A stretch of DNA of 64,000 nucleotides from an uncultured Pseudoxanthomonas sp. (GCA_946479745.1 CAMLGZ010000001.1:310001-374000), one strand, 5' to 3'; shown: positions 15,837-24,714, numbered from the stretch's first letter. The notes: generated by a model from the sequence alone, not told the origin. Program-made: numbers and translations.

Positions 15837-16332
15837 TTGAGGGCTGCTGATAGTGGGCGATGGTCTGCTCGATGCCTTTGCTCAATTCCATCACCTTGGT
15901 AGCGTATTCGGACATGCGGCGATCATCGTCGTTCTCCGGCGTCCACGACGGCACCGGTATCGGCTTGCCTTCCACACCATCCAGCGCGACGAACACGATG
16001 ATGCAGTGGGTGCACAAACGGCTCTCGGCCTGACTGGCGTCCAGTCCGGGGTCGCGTGCGCGCACGTCGACGGCGAAATGCATGCTGCTGGTGCCGGTAT
16101 AGACCAGGGTGGCGGTGACCGTGACCAGATCGCTGATGCGGATGGGCGCGACGAAGCGGATGCCGCCCACCGCCACCGTCACACTGTAGTGGCCGCTCCA
16201 GCCCACCGCCGCCGCATAGCCCACCTGGTCGATCCACTTCATCACCACGCCGCCGTGCACTTTGCCGCCGTAGTTGACGTCCGTGGGCTCGGCCAGGAAA
16301 CGGAAAGTCAGCTCGCGTTGTTCGCCGCTCAT
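15817..16332 (-). CDS. Hotdog-fold acyl-CoA thioesterase
   Basis: 171 residues, cytoplasmic, YciA/BfiT-like thioesterase that hydrolyses acyl-CoA. ATG 16332 is supported by AGGAGA eleven bases upstream. The hotdog core is visible in DVNYGGKVHGGVVMKWIDQVGYAAA (central helix with GG-x-V-H-GG-x-x-M-x-x-ID), then VTVAVGGIRFVAPIRISD and YTGTSSMHFAVDVRARDP. The C-terminal 40 residues are charged and outside the core. The gene is convergent with the C40 gene and shares its terminator. Confidence 0.9.
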   Translation of the reverse strand: MSGEQRELTFRFLAEPTDVNYGGKVHGGVVMKWIDQVGYAAAVGWSGHYSVTVAVGGIRFVAPIRISDLVTVTATLVYTGTSSMHFAVDVRARDPGLDASQAESRLCTHCIIVFVALDGVEGKPIPVPSWTPENDDDRRMSEYATKVMELSKGIEQTIAHYQQPSTKKAAD

Positions 16333-16417
16333 GGTTCGATCTCCTGCATCAATCCCGGTGCCAGCCCGCAGCTTATCCGGTCGCGGGCCGCAAGGCTTGG
16401 CGTCGTCCTGCTTCGCC

Positions 16418-16584
16418 ATGGAGATCGGGATCCCCAACAACGGCACCCTGGCAATCTTCATAGCGCTCAACGTGCTGGGCAATGCCAAAATCCCGGTATC
16501 GCCACCGTTCACAGCCTGCTGATGTTCGCGACCGCGGCGGTATTCGCTTTCGCGCTCAATCGGCGGGCACGGGAACCGGCATGA
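16418..16584 (+). pseudogene. Relic of a bile acid:sodium symporter (BASS) family gene, 3' end only
   Basis: The stretch encodes MEIGIPNNGTLAIFIALNVL followed by GNAKIP, then after a one-base frameshift near 16495-16500 continues as ATVHSLLMFATAAVFAFALN and a short tail to TGA at 16584. Joined, this resembles the last two helices of BASS/SBF transporters, in which EIGxxNxxLAI and a final YSLLMF-type helix recur. The other 250 or so residues are missing, the intact thioesterase gene lies immediately upstream on the other strand, and no start signal is seen. It is therefore a decayed gene end. The remainder of the 16333-16662 interval has no other feature. Confidence 0.5.
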
Positions 16585-16662
16585 AAGCCTCGCTGGACCG
16601 ATGGGTTGCGACTTCGTTTTAGTCGCGCCATGCTTAAGCCTTGAACCTGGGAGAACAATGCG

Positions 16663-17070
16663 ATGGTACGCACAGTTTTGGGAACTTTTTCCGGCGCGCT
16701 GATCGCCAGCCTGGCGCTGATCGGCTGCTGGTACGGCATTGCGCAGATCTACCCGCTGCCGACCAGCGTCGATTTCGCCACCCCCGAATCGCTATCGGCC
16801 TACGCTGCGGCAACTCCTTCTTCCGCCCTGGCTTGCATCCTGGGCGCCTGGGCGCTGGCCGCACTGCTGGGTGGCTGGACTGCAGCACGGATCTCGAAAT
16901 CCCATCGCGGCGCCGCGGCGCTGGTGATCGGAGGTGTGTTGACGGCAACGGTAATCGTCTACGCCACGCTCATCCCCAACGCAGAATGGATGACCGTGGT
17001 TGGCGTGCTGCTGCCGATTCCGTTCGCGGTCCTTGCGGCGTTGATGGCGATGCCCCGCAACGAAATCTGA
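16663..17070 (+). CDS. Small four-helix membrane protein
   Basis: 135 residues with four hydrophobic helices, roughly at 8-28, 56-74, 84-105 and 110-130. The segment between helices 1 and 2 (LPTSVDFATPESLSAYAAAT) is periplasmic or cytoplasmic. GGAGAAC lies upstream of the ATG. No catalytic or transport motif is seen and I do not recognise a named family. Its neighbour downstream, four bases away, is on the opposite strand, so it is monocistronic. Confidence 0.8.
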   Translation: MVRTVLGTFSGALIASLALIGCWYGIAQIYPLPTSVDFATPESLSAYAAATPSSALACILGAWALAALLGGWTAARISKSHRGAAALVIGGVLTATVIVYATLIPNAEWMTVVGVLLPIPFAVLAALMAMPRNEI

Positions 17071-17073
17071 AAG

Positions 17074-17496
17074 TCACCGCCTGACGGTGTAATCCATCCC
17101 CACCGAAACCGGACCGGCCTCGACGAAGCCGTACCGGGCATAGAGATGCCGTGCGTCGCCATCGGCGAACAAAGAGACATTGGAGGAATCCAGCGTGTTG
17201 GCGCGCAGCCAGGCATCGAGCGCGCCCATGATGCGTTTGCCGAGCCCGCGCCGCTGGTATTCGGGCTGCACCGCGATATCGACCACGACGAAGAAACAGC
17301 CGCCATCGCCTATGATCCGGCCCATGCCGATGACGTCGTCGCCCATCATCAGGCTGACTCCGTACAAAGTGTTGGCCAGCCCCCGCATCGCCGCCGCCGC
17401 CGATTTCGGCGACAGTCCGGCTACGCTGCGCAGGCGACGGTAGTCGTCCACGCCGGGGAAACGTTCTACCAGAGTGATCTCTTCAAGCGCGCTCAC
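17074..17496 (-). CDS. GNAT-family N-acetyltransferase
   Basis: 140 residues with the acetyl-CoA-binding signature VDIAVQPEYQRRGLGKRIMG (Q/R-x-x-G-x-G/A at 'QRRGLG') and the C-terminal DGDARHLYARYGFVEAGPVS typical of YjdJ/ElaA-like GNAT enzymes. Cytosolic; the acceptor amine is unknown. The 5' end overlaps the stop of the symporter gene by 14 bases, so it is probably the second gene of that transcription unit. Confidence 0.9.
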   Translation of the reverse strand: MSALEEITLVERFPGVDDYRRLRSVAGLSPKSAAAAMRGLANTLYGVSLMMGDDVIGMGRIIGDGGCFFVVVDIAVQPEYQRRGLGKRIMGALDAWLRANTLDSSNVSLFADGDARHLYARYGFVEAGPVSVGMDYTVRR

Positions 17497-18865
17497 GCAG
17501 TTTCTCCGGCGCTTTCAGGTCTTCGTTCTCGATACCGATGTTGGTAGGCGCCGCATCGTAGATCTTGCGGTCCAGCACCCCGGTCTCCTTGGCCACCAGC
17601 ACCGGCACCAGCATCTGTCCGGTGACGTTGGTCATGGTGCGCATCATGTCCAGCACCCGGTCGATCGCATACAGATAGCCGATGGTCTCCAGCGGCAGGC
17701 CTGCGGCGCTCAGCACCACCGTGGCCATCACCACCGCTGTGCCGGGTACGCCGGCGGTGCCGAAGCTTCCCAGCACCGAGGCGATCATCACGATGAAGTA
17801 CTGGTCCGCACTCAACGGATGGCCGGTGTACTGCGAAATGAACACCGCACACAGCGCCGGATAGATCGCTCCGCAACCATCCATCTTGATGCTGGCGCCC
17901 AGCGGCACTGCGAAAGATGCATAGTCCTTGTTGACGCCCAGGTTGTGGGTGACGCTGCGTATGGCGGCAGGCATCGCCGCAAAACTCGATGAGCTGACGA
18001 ACGCGACCTGCATGCCGGCTGCGGCGCCGCGGAAGAACTTGAGCGGATTCAGCCCATGCGCCAGCAACAAGCCGCTGTAGACGAAAACGATATGCAACGC
18101 GCATGCGAGGTACAGCGCACCGACGAAGCTCAACAGCGGCAGCAGCTTTTCAAAACCGTAGGCGCCCACCAGCGCCGCGATCAGGCCGAAGGTGCCGATG
18201 GGGGTGACTTCCAGCACGAAACGGGTGACCTGGATCATCACCTCGCTCGCTTCGCCGGCCAGCTTGCGCGCACCGGCCACGCGATCGCCCAGCTTCACCA
18301 TGGCGAAGCCCAGCAGCATGGCGAAGAAGATCACCGGCAGGATCGAACCCTTGCCGGCGGCCAGGACGGTTTCACCGGCTGCGTTCTTCGTTGTGCCGAT
18401 GCCGGTCAGCGCCTGGAACGGATTGGAAGGCACCACGTTCAGCAGCACCTGGATCGGGCTGGGTACGTCCTTGGGCACATAGTTGGGATCGACCTGCAAC
18501 GTGGTCACGCCCACGCCCGGCTGCACCACGATGCCCACCGCAAGACCCACGCCCACCGCCAGCACGGCGGTGATCACGAACCAAAGGAAAGTGCGACCGC
18601 CCAGCGCGGCAACCGATTTCTGGCCGTGCAGGCTGGACACCGCATTGATCACCGCGAAGAACACCAGCGGTATCGCGATCATCTTGATCAGGGTGACGTA
18701 CAGATCTCCGAGCGGACCGAACCAGGTTTCCGCCGAAGGCCCGAACGCCCAACCGGCCAGCGCGCCCAGCACGAAACCGGCGACCACGCGTTGCCAGAAC
18801 GGGATCTTGAACCAGGCAGCCACCAAGGTCATCGCGCGGACTCGAATCGGAGAAGGACGAACCAT
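17483..18865 (-). CDS. Dicarboxylate/amino acid:cation symporter (DAACS family)
   Basis: 460 residues as opened (449 if the internal ATG at 18832 is used), about eight helices plus two re-entrant loops. Family hallmarks are the serine-rich loop FVSSSSFAAMPAA, the GVPGTAVVMA loop and DRVLDMMRTMTNVTGQ with the cation/substrate-binding Asp, Arg, Thr and Asn residues. It should take up glutamate, aspartate or C4-dicarboxylates with H+ or Na+. It is followed by an overlapping GNAT gene and is divergent from an alkaline phosphatase gene. GltP-type proteins are the closest comparison; the substrate is not fixed. Confidence 0.92.
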   Translation of the reverse strand: MVRPSPIRVRAMTLVAAWFKIPFWQRVVAGFVLGALAGWAFGPSAETWFGPLGDLYVTLIKMIAIPLVFFAVINAVSSLHGQKSVAALGGRTFLWFVITAVLAVGVGLAVGIVVQPGVGVTTLQVDPNYVPKDVPSPIQVLLNVVPSNPFQALTGIGTTKNAAGETVLAAGKGSILPVIFFAMLLGFAMVKLGDRVAGARKLAGEASEVMIQVTRFVLEVTPIGTFGLIAALVGAYGFEKLLPLLSFVGALYLACALHIVFVYSGLLLAHGLNPLKFFRGAAAGMQVAFVSSSSFAAMPAAIRSVTHNLGVNKDYASFAVPLGASIKMDGCGAIYPALCAVFISQYTGHPLSADQYFIVMIASVLGSFGTAGVPGTAVVMATVVLSAAGLPLETIGYLYAIDRVLDMMRTMTNVTGQMLVPVLVAKETGVLDRKIYDAAPTNIGIENEDLKAPEKLRERA

Positions 18866-18973
18866 AGCCCAGCCGGACCGGCAGCGCGACGGCAGCGCTG
18901 GAAATGCACGGTGTCATCGGCAGGACACTGTGGCTTGGGCATAATCGCGTATTGCCTTTGCATGGAATCCTCA

Positions 18974-20662
18974 ATGCGTCGATTGGCCCCTGCCCTGACC
19001 TGTCTTTCCCTCACTCTGCTTGCCGCCTGCGCCGCGACTCCCGCCCGCAGCGCAGGACCCGCCAAGGTCCTGATCGAAGTTCCCCCCATCGCACATCCCG
19101 CAGGAGAAACCCCCGCTTGGTGGTACCGCAGCGGCGCAGCGCGGGCGGCGGGCAACGGCGCGATGAACGGACGCGCGAAGAACGTGATCCTGTTCCTCGG
19201 CGACGGCATGAGCCTGACCACCGTGGCCGCCGCCCGCATCCTGGAAGGCCAGCGCAAAGGCGGCCCCGGCGAAGAGAACCAGCTGTCGTGGGAAACCTTC
19301 CCCAACACCGCGTTGAGCAAGACCTACAACACCGATTCACAGACGCCGGATTCGGCCGGCACCATGACCGCGATCACCACGGGCGTGAAAACGCACATGG
19401 GCGCTATCGGCGTCACCGCCGGCAAGCGCGACGACTGCGCCGACAGTCTGAGCAAATCCGCGCTTACCTGGCTTGAGCTTGCCGACAGCGCCGGCATGGC
19501 CACCGGCATAGTCACCACCACTCGTCTTACCCACGCTACGCCCGCCGCGACGTACGCGCATTCCCCGGAACGCAACTGGGAAAACGACACCGACGTGCCC
19601 GCCGAAGCGAAGGCGCAGGGCTGCAAGGACATAGCGCAGCAGTTGATGACTTCGCGCTTCGGAAAGGGTCCGACGGTGGCGTTGGGCGGCGGCCGCGGCG
19701 AGTACACGACCGTCGAGCAGCGCGACCCCGAATACGACGACAAGGTTGGTCAGCGCCTGGATGGACGCGATCTGGTCCAGGAATGGCGCGGTGCCCATCC
19801 GCAGGGCGCCTATGCCTGGAACAAGCGCGAACTCGAAGCGGCCGGCGACGCGCCTGCGTTGCTTGGCTTGTTCGAACCCGACCATATGCAATTCGATCAC
19901 GACCGCAACAAGGGTCCCGATGGCGAACCTTCATTGGCGGAGATGACGACTGCTGCAATACGCACGCTATCCCGCAATCCGGACGGCTATGTGTTGATGG
20001 TGGAAGGCGGCCGAATAGACCACGCCAACCACTACGGAAATGCGTTCCGTGCGCTGGACGAAACCATTGCGCTTTCCGACGCGGTGAGAGCCGCTGCCGA
20101 AGCCACCTCGCCGGAAGACACCCTGATCCTGGTGACTGCGGACCATTCGCACACGCTCAACTTCGTCGGCTATCCGGTACGCGGCAATCCCATGCTGGGC
20201 AAGGTGCGCGGAGTGGGCGGCGAAGACGGCAACCGCGATGATTACGCGCGCGATCTCAGTGGCTTGCCGTACACCACACTCAACTATGCGAACGGCCCGG
20301 GCTACACGGGTGCCAGCAATGCGCAGGAAGCGGGTCCGAAAAAGTTCTTGCACGAACCCAGCAGCTCCGAGGCCGCCGATGGCCGTCCCGATCTGACCAA
20401 GGTGGACACCGAGGACCCGGATTACCTGCAGGAAGCGACGGCTCCCTTGAAAGCCGAAACCCACGGCGGCGAAGACGTCGGTATCTGGGCGCGCGGCCCC
20501 GGCAGCGAAGCGGTACGCGGCACGGTGGAACAAAACACCATTTACCATTTCATCGTGCAGGCCACGCCGAAATTGCGCGAGCGCTTATGCGCGGCGAAGA
20601 CCTGCAATGCCGATGGCGTGCCGGTGGAATTGCCGAAGCCCGCCGATTTCGAGAAGCAATGA
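18974..20662 (+). CDS. Alkaline phosphatase, lipoprotein leader
   Basis: 562 residues. The start at 18974 gives MRRLAPALTCLSLTLLAACA with a lipobox-like LLAAC; ATG 18962 is possible four codons upstream. The PhoA-superfamily active site is intact: metal Asp in FLGDGMS, nucleophile Ser in TPDSAGTMTAITTG, metal-binding Asp/His in EGGRIDHANH and TADHSH, and a final His in ETHGGEDVGIWARGP. It should hydrolyse phosphate monoesters in the periplasm or at the outer membrane. Insertions after the nucleophile make it longer than E. coli PhoA. CATAAT ahead of the start resembles a -10 element; no Pho box was identified. Confidence 0.93.
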   Translation: MRRLAPALTCLSLTLLAACAATPARSAGPAKVLIEVPPIAHPAGETPAWWYRSGAARAAGNGAMNGRAKNVILFLGDGMSLTTVAAARILEGQRKGGPGEENQLSWETFPNTALSKTYNTDSQTPDSAGTMTAITTGVKTHMGAIGVTAGKRDDCADSLSKSALTWLELADSAGMATGIVTTTRLTHATPAATYAHSPERNWENDTDVPAEAKAQGCKDIAQQLMTSRFGKGPTVALGGGRGEYTTVEQRDPEYDDKVGQRLDGRDLVQEWRGAHPQGAYAWNKRELEAAGDAPALLGLFEPDHMQFDHDRNKGPDGEPSLAEMTTAAIRTLSRNPDGYVLMVEGGRIDHANHYGNAFRALDETIALSDAVRAAAEATSPEDTLILVTADHSHTLNFVGYPVRGNPMLGKVRGVGGEDGNRDDYARDLSGLPYTTLNYANGPGYTGASNAQEAGPKKFLHEPSSSEAADGRPDLTKVDTEDPDYLQEATAPLKAETHGGEDVGIWARGPGSEAVRGTVEQNTIYHFIVQATPKLRERLCAAKTCNADGVPVELPKPADFEKQ

Positions 20663-20668
20663 ACCCGC

Positions 20669-20747
20669 GTAGGAGCGCCCCATGGGCGCGAGCTCTTTGA
20701 TTTTGCAATAGGCACCCAAAAAGCTCGCGCCCATGGGGCGCTCCTAC
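20669..20747. repeat. Paired inverted repeat (GTAGGAGCGCCCCATGGG type)
   Basis: Arms GTAGGAGCGCCCCATGGGCG (from 20669, continuing CGAGCT) and its inverse ending at 20747 (GGGGCGCTCCTAC) are separated by about 20 bases. Located between convergent alkaline phosphatase and HemJ-like genes. Confidence 0.85.
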
Positions 20748-20760
20748 GGCACTCCTGGCG

Positions 20761-21177
20761 TCAGAACGGCTTGGCCAGCACCAGGTAGACCACCGCTATC
20801 AGCAACAGTAACGGCAATTCGTTGAACCAGCGCAGCGCTTTGGAAGAAGGCAGCGCACGGCCTTTTTCCACGCCCTTCAACCAGCGCCCGGCGACGATGA
20901 AATGCGCCAGCATCAGCACCACCAGGGCGAGCTTGACGTGCAGCCAGCCGCCGCTGATGTGGAAGTAGAACCACAGCACCAAGCCGAGGATCAACGCCAG
21001 GCCGAACATGTTGTGGCCGAAGCGGTACAGCTTCCTGCCCATCAGCAGCAAGCGCGCCTGGACATCCGGCTGACCGGTGGTTTCGGTCAGATTGACCAGC
21101 ATCCGCGGCAGGTAGAACACGGTCGCCATCCAGGCGATCACGAAGACCAGATGTGCAGTCTTGACCCAGAAATACAT
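20761..21177 (-). CDS. hemJ: HemJ-like protoporphyrinogen IX oxidase (UPF0093/CopD family)
   Basis: 138 residues, four transmembrane helices, starting at MYFWVKTAHLVFVIAWMATV. The His in the first helix, the FYLPRML motif, RFGHNMFGLALILGL, GGWLHVKLALVVLMLAHF and the final FNELP are characteristic of HemJ, the heme-containing enzyme that oxidises protoporphyrinogen IX in bacteria lacking HemG/HemY. It acts in the inner membrane in heme synthesis. The upstream in-frame extension to 21276 lacks family similarity. It is monocistronic between a repeat and a divergent methyltransferase gene. Confidence 0.87.
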   Translation of the reverse strand: MYFWVKTAHLVFVIAWMATVFYLPRMLVNLTETTGQPDVQARLLLMGRKLYRFGHNMFGLALILGLVLWFYFHISGGWLHVKLALVVLMLAHFIVAGRWLKGVEKGRALPSSKALRWFNELPLLLLIAVVYLVLAKPF

Positions 21178-21302
21178 ACGCTTGGCTCCCGTTGGCTGAC
21201 AATAGGATAGCCGAGCGGGCATCGCCGCATCGGAATGCTCTTTCTCCAACGACGCATCATCTCCCAGCAACATCAACCCCTTCGAATCGCGACGCCATCA
21301 AC

Positions 21303-21896
21303 ATGACCAAACAATACGATCAGGCCTATTTCCAGCATTGGTACCGCCGCAGCGATATCGGCGGTCCGCAACGTCTGGCACGCAAGGTGGCGCTGGCCGT
21401 GGCCTGCGCCGAGTACTACCTGGAGCGCCCCATCCGCACCGTGCTGGACATCGGTTGCGGCGAAGGCGCTTGGCGTGCGCCCTTGTTGAAGTTGCGCCCG
21501 AAGCTGCGCTATCTGGGCTTCGACAGCAGCGAGTTCGCGGTTTCAAAATACGGTCCGCGCCGCAACCTGCACTACGCGCATTTCGGTGATTTCGCCCAGT
21601 TGCGTCCCTGCCCGCCGGTGGATCTGCTGATCTGCGCGGACGTGTTGCACTACCTGCCCTCGCGCGAACTGCAGCGCGGTCTGCCGGGACTGGCAGAACT
21701 TTGCGGTGGCGTAGCGTTTCTGGAGACTTTCACCCGCGAGGACGAGTTCGAAGGCGACCATGTCGGCTTCCAAGCCCGCCCCGCCGCCTGGTATCGCAAA
21801 CAGTTCAGCACCCATGGCCTGCAATCCGTCGGATCGCATTGCTGGCTGTCCCCGGCTCTCGCCGATGAAGCCGCAACGCTGGAAAAGGGCTTTTAG
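21303..21896 (+). CDS. SAM-dependent class I methyltransferase
   Basis: 197 residues from ATG 21303. The AdoMet-binding motif I VLDIGCGEGAWR lies near residue 47, with LRYLGFDSSEFAV as motif II and VDLLICADVLHYLP as motif IV/V. Substrate unknown. Divergent from hemJ with no operon partner. The C-terminal 50 residues (FTREDEFEGDHVGFQARPAA) carry no further recognisable motif. Confidence 0.88.
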   Translation: MTKQYDQAYFQHWYRRSDIGGPQRLARKVALAVACAEYYLERPIRTVLDIGCGEGAWRAPLLKLRPKLRYLGFDSSEFAVSKYGPRRNLHYAHFGDFAQLRPCPPVDLLICADVLHYLPSRELQRGLPGLAELCGGVAFLETFTREDEFEGDHVGFQARPAAWYRKQFSTHGLQSVGSHCWLSPALADEAATLEKGF

Positions 21897-21950
21897 CTCC
21901 CCGTTGGGAAGCAAGCTGAATAGGGATTCATCGGATATCCCGCAAAGAGC

Positions 21951-21994
21951 ACCCCTCCCGGCCTCCCCTACCCGCTGCGCGGGCAAGGGAGGAG
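21951..21994. repeat. Hairpin repeat CCTCCCCTACCCGC-TGC-GCGGGCAAGGGAGG
   Basis: A single long hairpin with stem blocks CCTCCC/GGGAGG and CCCGC/GCGGG lies in the 160-base gap between the methyltransferase and phaZ genes. It may act as a terminator for the former; no T-run follows. Confidence 0.55.
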
Positions 21995-22058
21995 ACCAGC
22001 GGCTGTTTGCGGTATGCTGCGACGCAGCAACCCGCTACCCAGCAGGACCCCGTTCCCG

Positions 22059-23306
22059 ATGATGCTTTATCAGTGGCATGAACTGAGCCGCAATCTGATG
22101 GCTCCCTGGATCCATCAGGCCGAAGCCAACGTCAAGCTCTTCTCCGATCCCAACAGCTGGCTCTCCACCCTGCCCGGCGCCGACCGCATCTCCGCCGGCA
22201 ACGAGCTGGTGCACCGGCTGGGCAAGGACTACGAGAAGCCGCCGTGGAATATCCATCAGGTGGAAGTCAACGGCGCCAAGGTTCCGGTGGTGGAGCAGGA
22301 AATCATTTCCACGCCGTTCTGCCGCCTGCTGCGCTTCAAGCGCTATACCGATGAAGTGAAAAGCATTGCGGCGATGAAGAAGGAACCGGCCGTACTGGTG
22401 GTAGCGCCCTTGTCCGGCCATCACGCCACTCTGCTGCGCGATACCGTGCGCACGCTGCTGCAGGATCACAAGGTTTATGTGACCGAATGGATCGATGCGC
22501 GCCTGGTGCCTACCGAAGAAGGCGAGTTCGGTCTGGACGACTACGTTGCGACGATAGAGGATTTCATTCGCCACATCGGCGCCGACAACCTGCACGTGAT
22601 CAGCGTTTGCCAGCCGACCGTTCCGGTGCTGGCGGCTGTCTCGCTGATGGCCGCGCGCGGCGAAGCCACGCCGCGTTCGCTGGTGATGATGGGTGGGCCC
22701 ATCGATGCGCGCCACAGTCCGACCCAGGTCAACGATCTGGCCACGAAGAATCCGTTGTCCTGGTTCAGGAACAACGTCATCCATACCGTGCCTTCGGCCT
22801 ATCCTGGTCAGGGGCGCTCGGTGTATCCCGGCTTTCTGCAGCACGCCGGCTTCATCGCCATGAACCCCAGCCGGCATTTCATGTCGCACTGGGATTTCTA
22901 CGCCGATCTGGTCAAGGGCGATCTGGAAGACGCCGATTCGCATCGCAGGTTCTACGACGAATACAACGCGGTGCTGGACATGCCGGCCGAGTACTACCTG
23001 GATACGATCCGCACCGTATTCCAGGAATTCCTGCTGCCACGCGGCAAATGGAAGATCAAGGGCGAGCTGGTGAATCCGGCGGCAATCAAGAAGACCGCGC
23101 TGTTGAGCATCGAAGGCGAGCTGGACGACATCTCCGGCCTGGGCCAGACCGCCGCCGCACACGATCTGTGCACCGGCATTCCAAAAGCCAAGCATCAGCA
23201 CATGACGGTGAAAGGCGCCGGCCACTACGGCATCTTCAGCGGCCGCCGCTGGCGCGAAGTGGTTTATCCGGACGTACGGGACTTCATCGCAAAATACGCG
23301 GCATAA
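22059..23306 (+). CDS. phaZ: Intracellular polyhydroxyalkanoate depolymerase
   Basis: 415 residues from ATG 22059. It matches the short-chain PHA depolymerase PhaZ family: the N-terminal MMLYQWHELSRNLMAPW, the lipase-box-like VISVCQPTVPVLAAV (about residues 181-195) in which the nucleophile is Cys rather than Ser, GGPIDARHSPTQVN, and a C-terminal His in KGAGHYGIFSGRRWRE. It releases 3-hydroxyacids from stored polyhydroxybutyrate in the cytoplasm. No phaC, phaB or phasin gene is in this window. A paired repeat follows the stop. Confidence 0.93.
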   Translation: MMLYQWHELSRNLMAPWIHQAEANVKLFSDPNSWLSTLPGADRISAGNELVHRLGKDYEKPPWNIHQVEVNGAKVPVVEQEIISTPFCRLLRFKRYTDEVKSIAAMKKEPAVLVVAPLSGHHATLLRDTVRTLLQDHKVYVTEWIDARLVPTEEGEFGLDDYVATIEDFIRHIGADNLHVISVCQPTVPVLAAVSLMAARGEATPRSLVMMGGPIDARHSPTQVNDLATKNPLSWFRNNVIHTVPSAYPGQGRSVYPGFLQHAGFIAMNPSRHFMSHWDFYADLVKGDLEDADSHRRFYDEYNAVLDMPAEYYLDTIRTVFQEFLLPRGKWKIKGELVNPAAIKKTALLSIEGELDDISGLGQTAAAHDLCTGIPKAKHQHMTVKGAGHYGIFSGRRWREVVYPDVRDFIAKYAA

Positions 23307-23314
23307 ACCCACCT

Positions 23315-23397
23315 TGTAGGAGCGGGCCCTGCCCGCGACCGCTCTTCGCGTAGTGCCCGCCATCTACGAGCGGTCGCGGGCCCTGCCCGCTCCTACA
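23315..23397. repeat. Paired inverted repeat (GTAGGAGCGGGCCCTGCCC type) with flipped core
   Basis: Left arm TGTAGGAGCGGGCCCTGCCC plus GCGACCGCTC (23315-23344). Right arm (23367-23397), read on the other strand, is TGTAGGAGCGGGCAGGGCCC plus GCGACCGCTC. The flanks are identical but the 11-base core GGGCCCTGCCC is inverted in one arm. Confidence 0.85.
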
Positions 23398-23407
23398 TCA
23401 TGCTCGA

Positions 23408-24316
23408 TCAAACCACCGCGTTGCGCACCAGCAGGTGCTTGGCCAGCAGCCCATGCAGCTTGCCGATGCCGCGCGCCAGGTGCAGGGTGGCGAACAGCAG
23501 CAGGACGCCGGCCACGCAGATCAGCGGCAACAACCAGGGCGCATTGGGTATCACGCTGTAATTGTCGATGGTGAAAGCGTAGTGATCACCAGCGAAAAGG
23601 TACCCGATCGGGGCGCCGATGAAGGCCAAAGACACGCTCAGTAAAGTCACCGCCACCGTGAAATAAGCGATTCCCAGCGGCAGCATCAACAGGAAGTACA
23701 GCATCGCCGTCCAGGTGCGGCCGTCGGTGAACATTTCCTTGATGCGCTCCATCCAGCCCTTGCCGCGCTGCGTGTACAGCGGCCTGCGCGGCATGCGTTC
23801 GCCCAGCAGCACTTCCACGATGCGTCCTTCCACCAGCGACAGCACGCGGATCAGGCCCAGGAACAACACCAGCAACGGAATGCCGATGATCAGGATCATC
23901 AACCCGGCCGACAGACTGACGCCGGTCACCACGAAAGTGAAATAGACGATGCCCGTCGCCAAAGACAACAGCATGTAGAACAGCGCACCATAAGTGTGCG
24001 GATCGGCGATGACGCCGAAGAACTTGCCGATGGCCGACTTGCGCTTCTGCGGCGTTGGCGCACGCAAGGCGCGATTTACCGTCACCTCGGTGTCGCGGTA
24101 GATCTCCGCGACTTCTTCCGGCGCGCCATAACTGCCGGCGACCGAAGCGATGACCTCGGCTTCGCTCTTGCCGCTTTGTTCGGCCAGTTCCGAGCGCAAG
24201 TATTCCTCCGCATCGTAGACGGCGTCCTGGATCATGGCCGGATCGGCTCCGCGCAATGCGGCGCGCAGTTGCTCCAGGTATTCGGGAATCGTGGTGGGCA
24301 GGTTTTGTGCGTTCAT
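23408..24316 (-). CDS. Sensor-domain membrane protein paired with PadR regulator
   Basis: 302 residues from ATG 24316. The N-terminal ~80 residues are cytoplasmic and helical (DAVYDAEEYLRSELAEQSG, SYGAPEEVAEIYRDTEV), of the DUF1700/HAAS kind. They are followed by two repeated blocks of two to three helices each (TYGALFYMLLSLATGIVYFT and TAMLYFLLMLPLGIAYFTV), the putative sensor domain. ATGA overlap with the PadR gene implies coupled translation. By analogy with PadR-sensor pairs it may report envelope or membrane stress; no output domain is present. Confidence 0.85.
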   Translation of the reverse strand: MNAQNLPTTIPEYLEQLRAALRGADPAMIQDAVYDAEEYLRSELAEQSGKSEAEVIASVAGSYGAPEEVAEIYRDTEVTVNRALRAPTPQKRKSAIGKFFGVIADPHTYGALFYMLLSLATGIVYFTFVVTGVSLSAGLMILIIGIPLLVLFLGLIRVLSLVEGRIVEVLLGERMPRRPLYTQRGKGWMERIKEMFTDGRTWTAMLYFLLMLPLGIAYFTVAVTLLSVSLAFIGAPIGYLFAGDHYAFTIDNYSVIPNAPWLLPLICVAGVLLLFATLHLARGIGKLHGLLAKHLLVRNAVV

Positions 24317-24678
24317 TCGAGTATCCCCAACAGGACGGAATCTACGGAGTCGCGGGTGGCGCGCCAGGCGCTTACCCATTCGCGCAGGGTGTGCCGCCCT
24401 GCTTCGGTGATGCGGTAGTAGCGACGCGGCGGGCCGGACATGGAAGGCTCGACGAAGCTGTCGAGCAATCCCGCGCCTTCCAGGTTACGCAGGACCGGGT
24501 ACAGCGCGCTCTGCTTGCCGCTGAGCACACCTTCCCCCACGCGCTCCAGCTGCTTGGCGATCAGGTAGCCGTACATCGGCTCCTCTGCTTTCGACAGCAC
24601 CGCCAGCAGGGCCAGCGATACGGTGCCCGCGCTGAGCTCTTTCTGGAACTTCTTCAGGTGGACTTCGGGATCGTTCAT
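24313..24678 (-). CDS. PadR-family transcriptional regulator
   Basis: 121 residues from ATG 24678, which has GGGGAGG immediately upstream. Winged helix-turn-helix of the PadR type: LLAVLSKAEEPMYGYLIAKQL, GKQSALYPVLRNLEGAGLL and GPPRRYYRITEAGR. It should bind DNA as a dimer and repress its own operon. It overlaps the downstream membrane sensor gene by four bases. The near-palindrome at 24715-24726 lies about 40 bases upstream of its start. Confidence 0.92.
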   Translation of the reverse strand: MNDPEVHLKKFQKELSAGTVSLALLAVLSKAEEPMYGYLIAKQLERVGEGVLSGKQSALYPVLRNLEGAGLLDSFVEPSMSGPPRRYYRITEAGRHTLREWVSAWRATRDSVDSVLLGILE

Positions 24679-24714
24679 GGCCTCCCCTTTCGGCAAGGCC
24701 GCTAGGTTGGAGGG

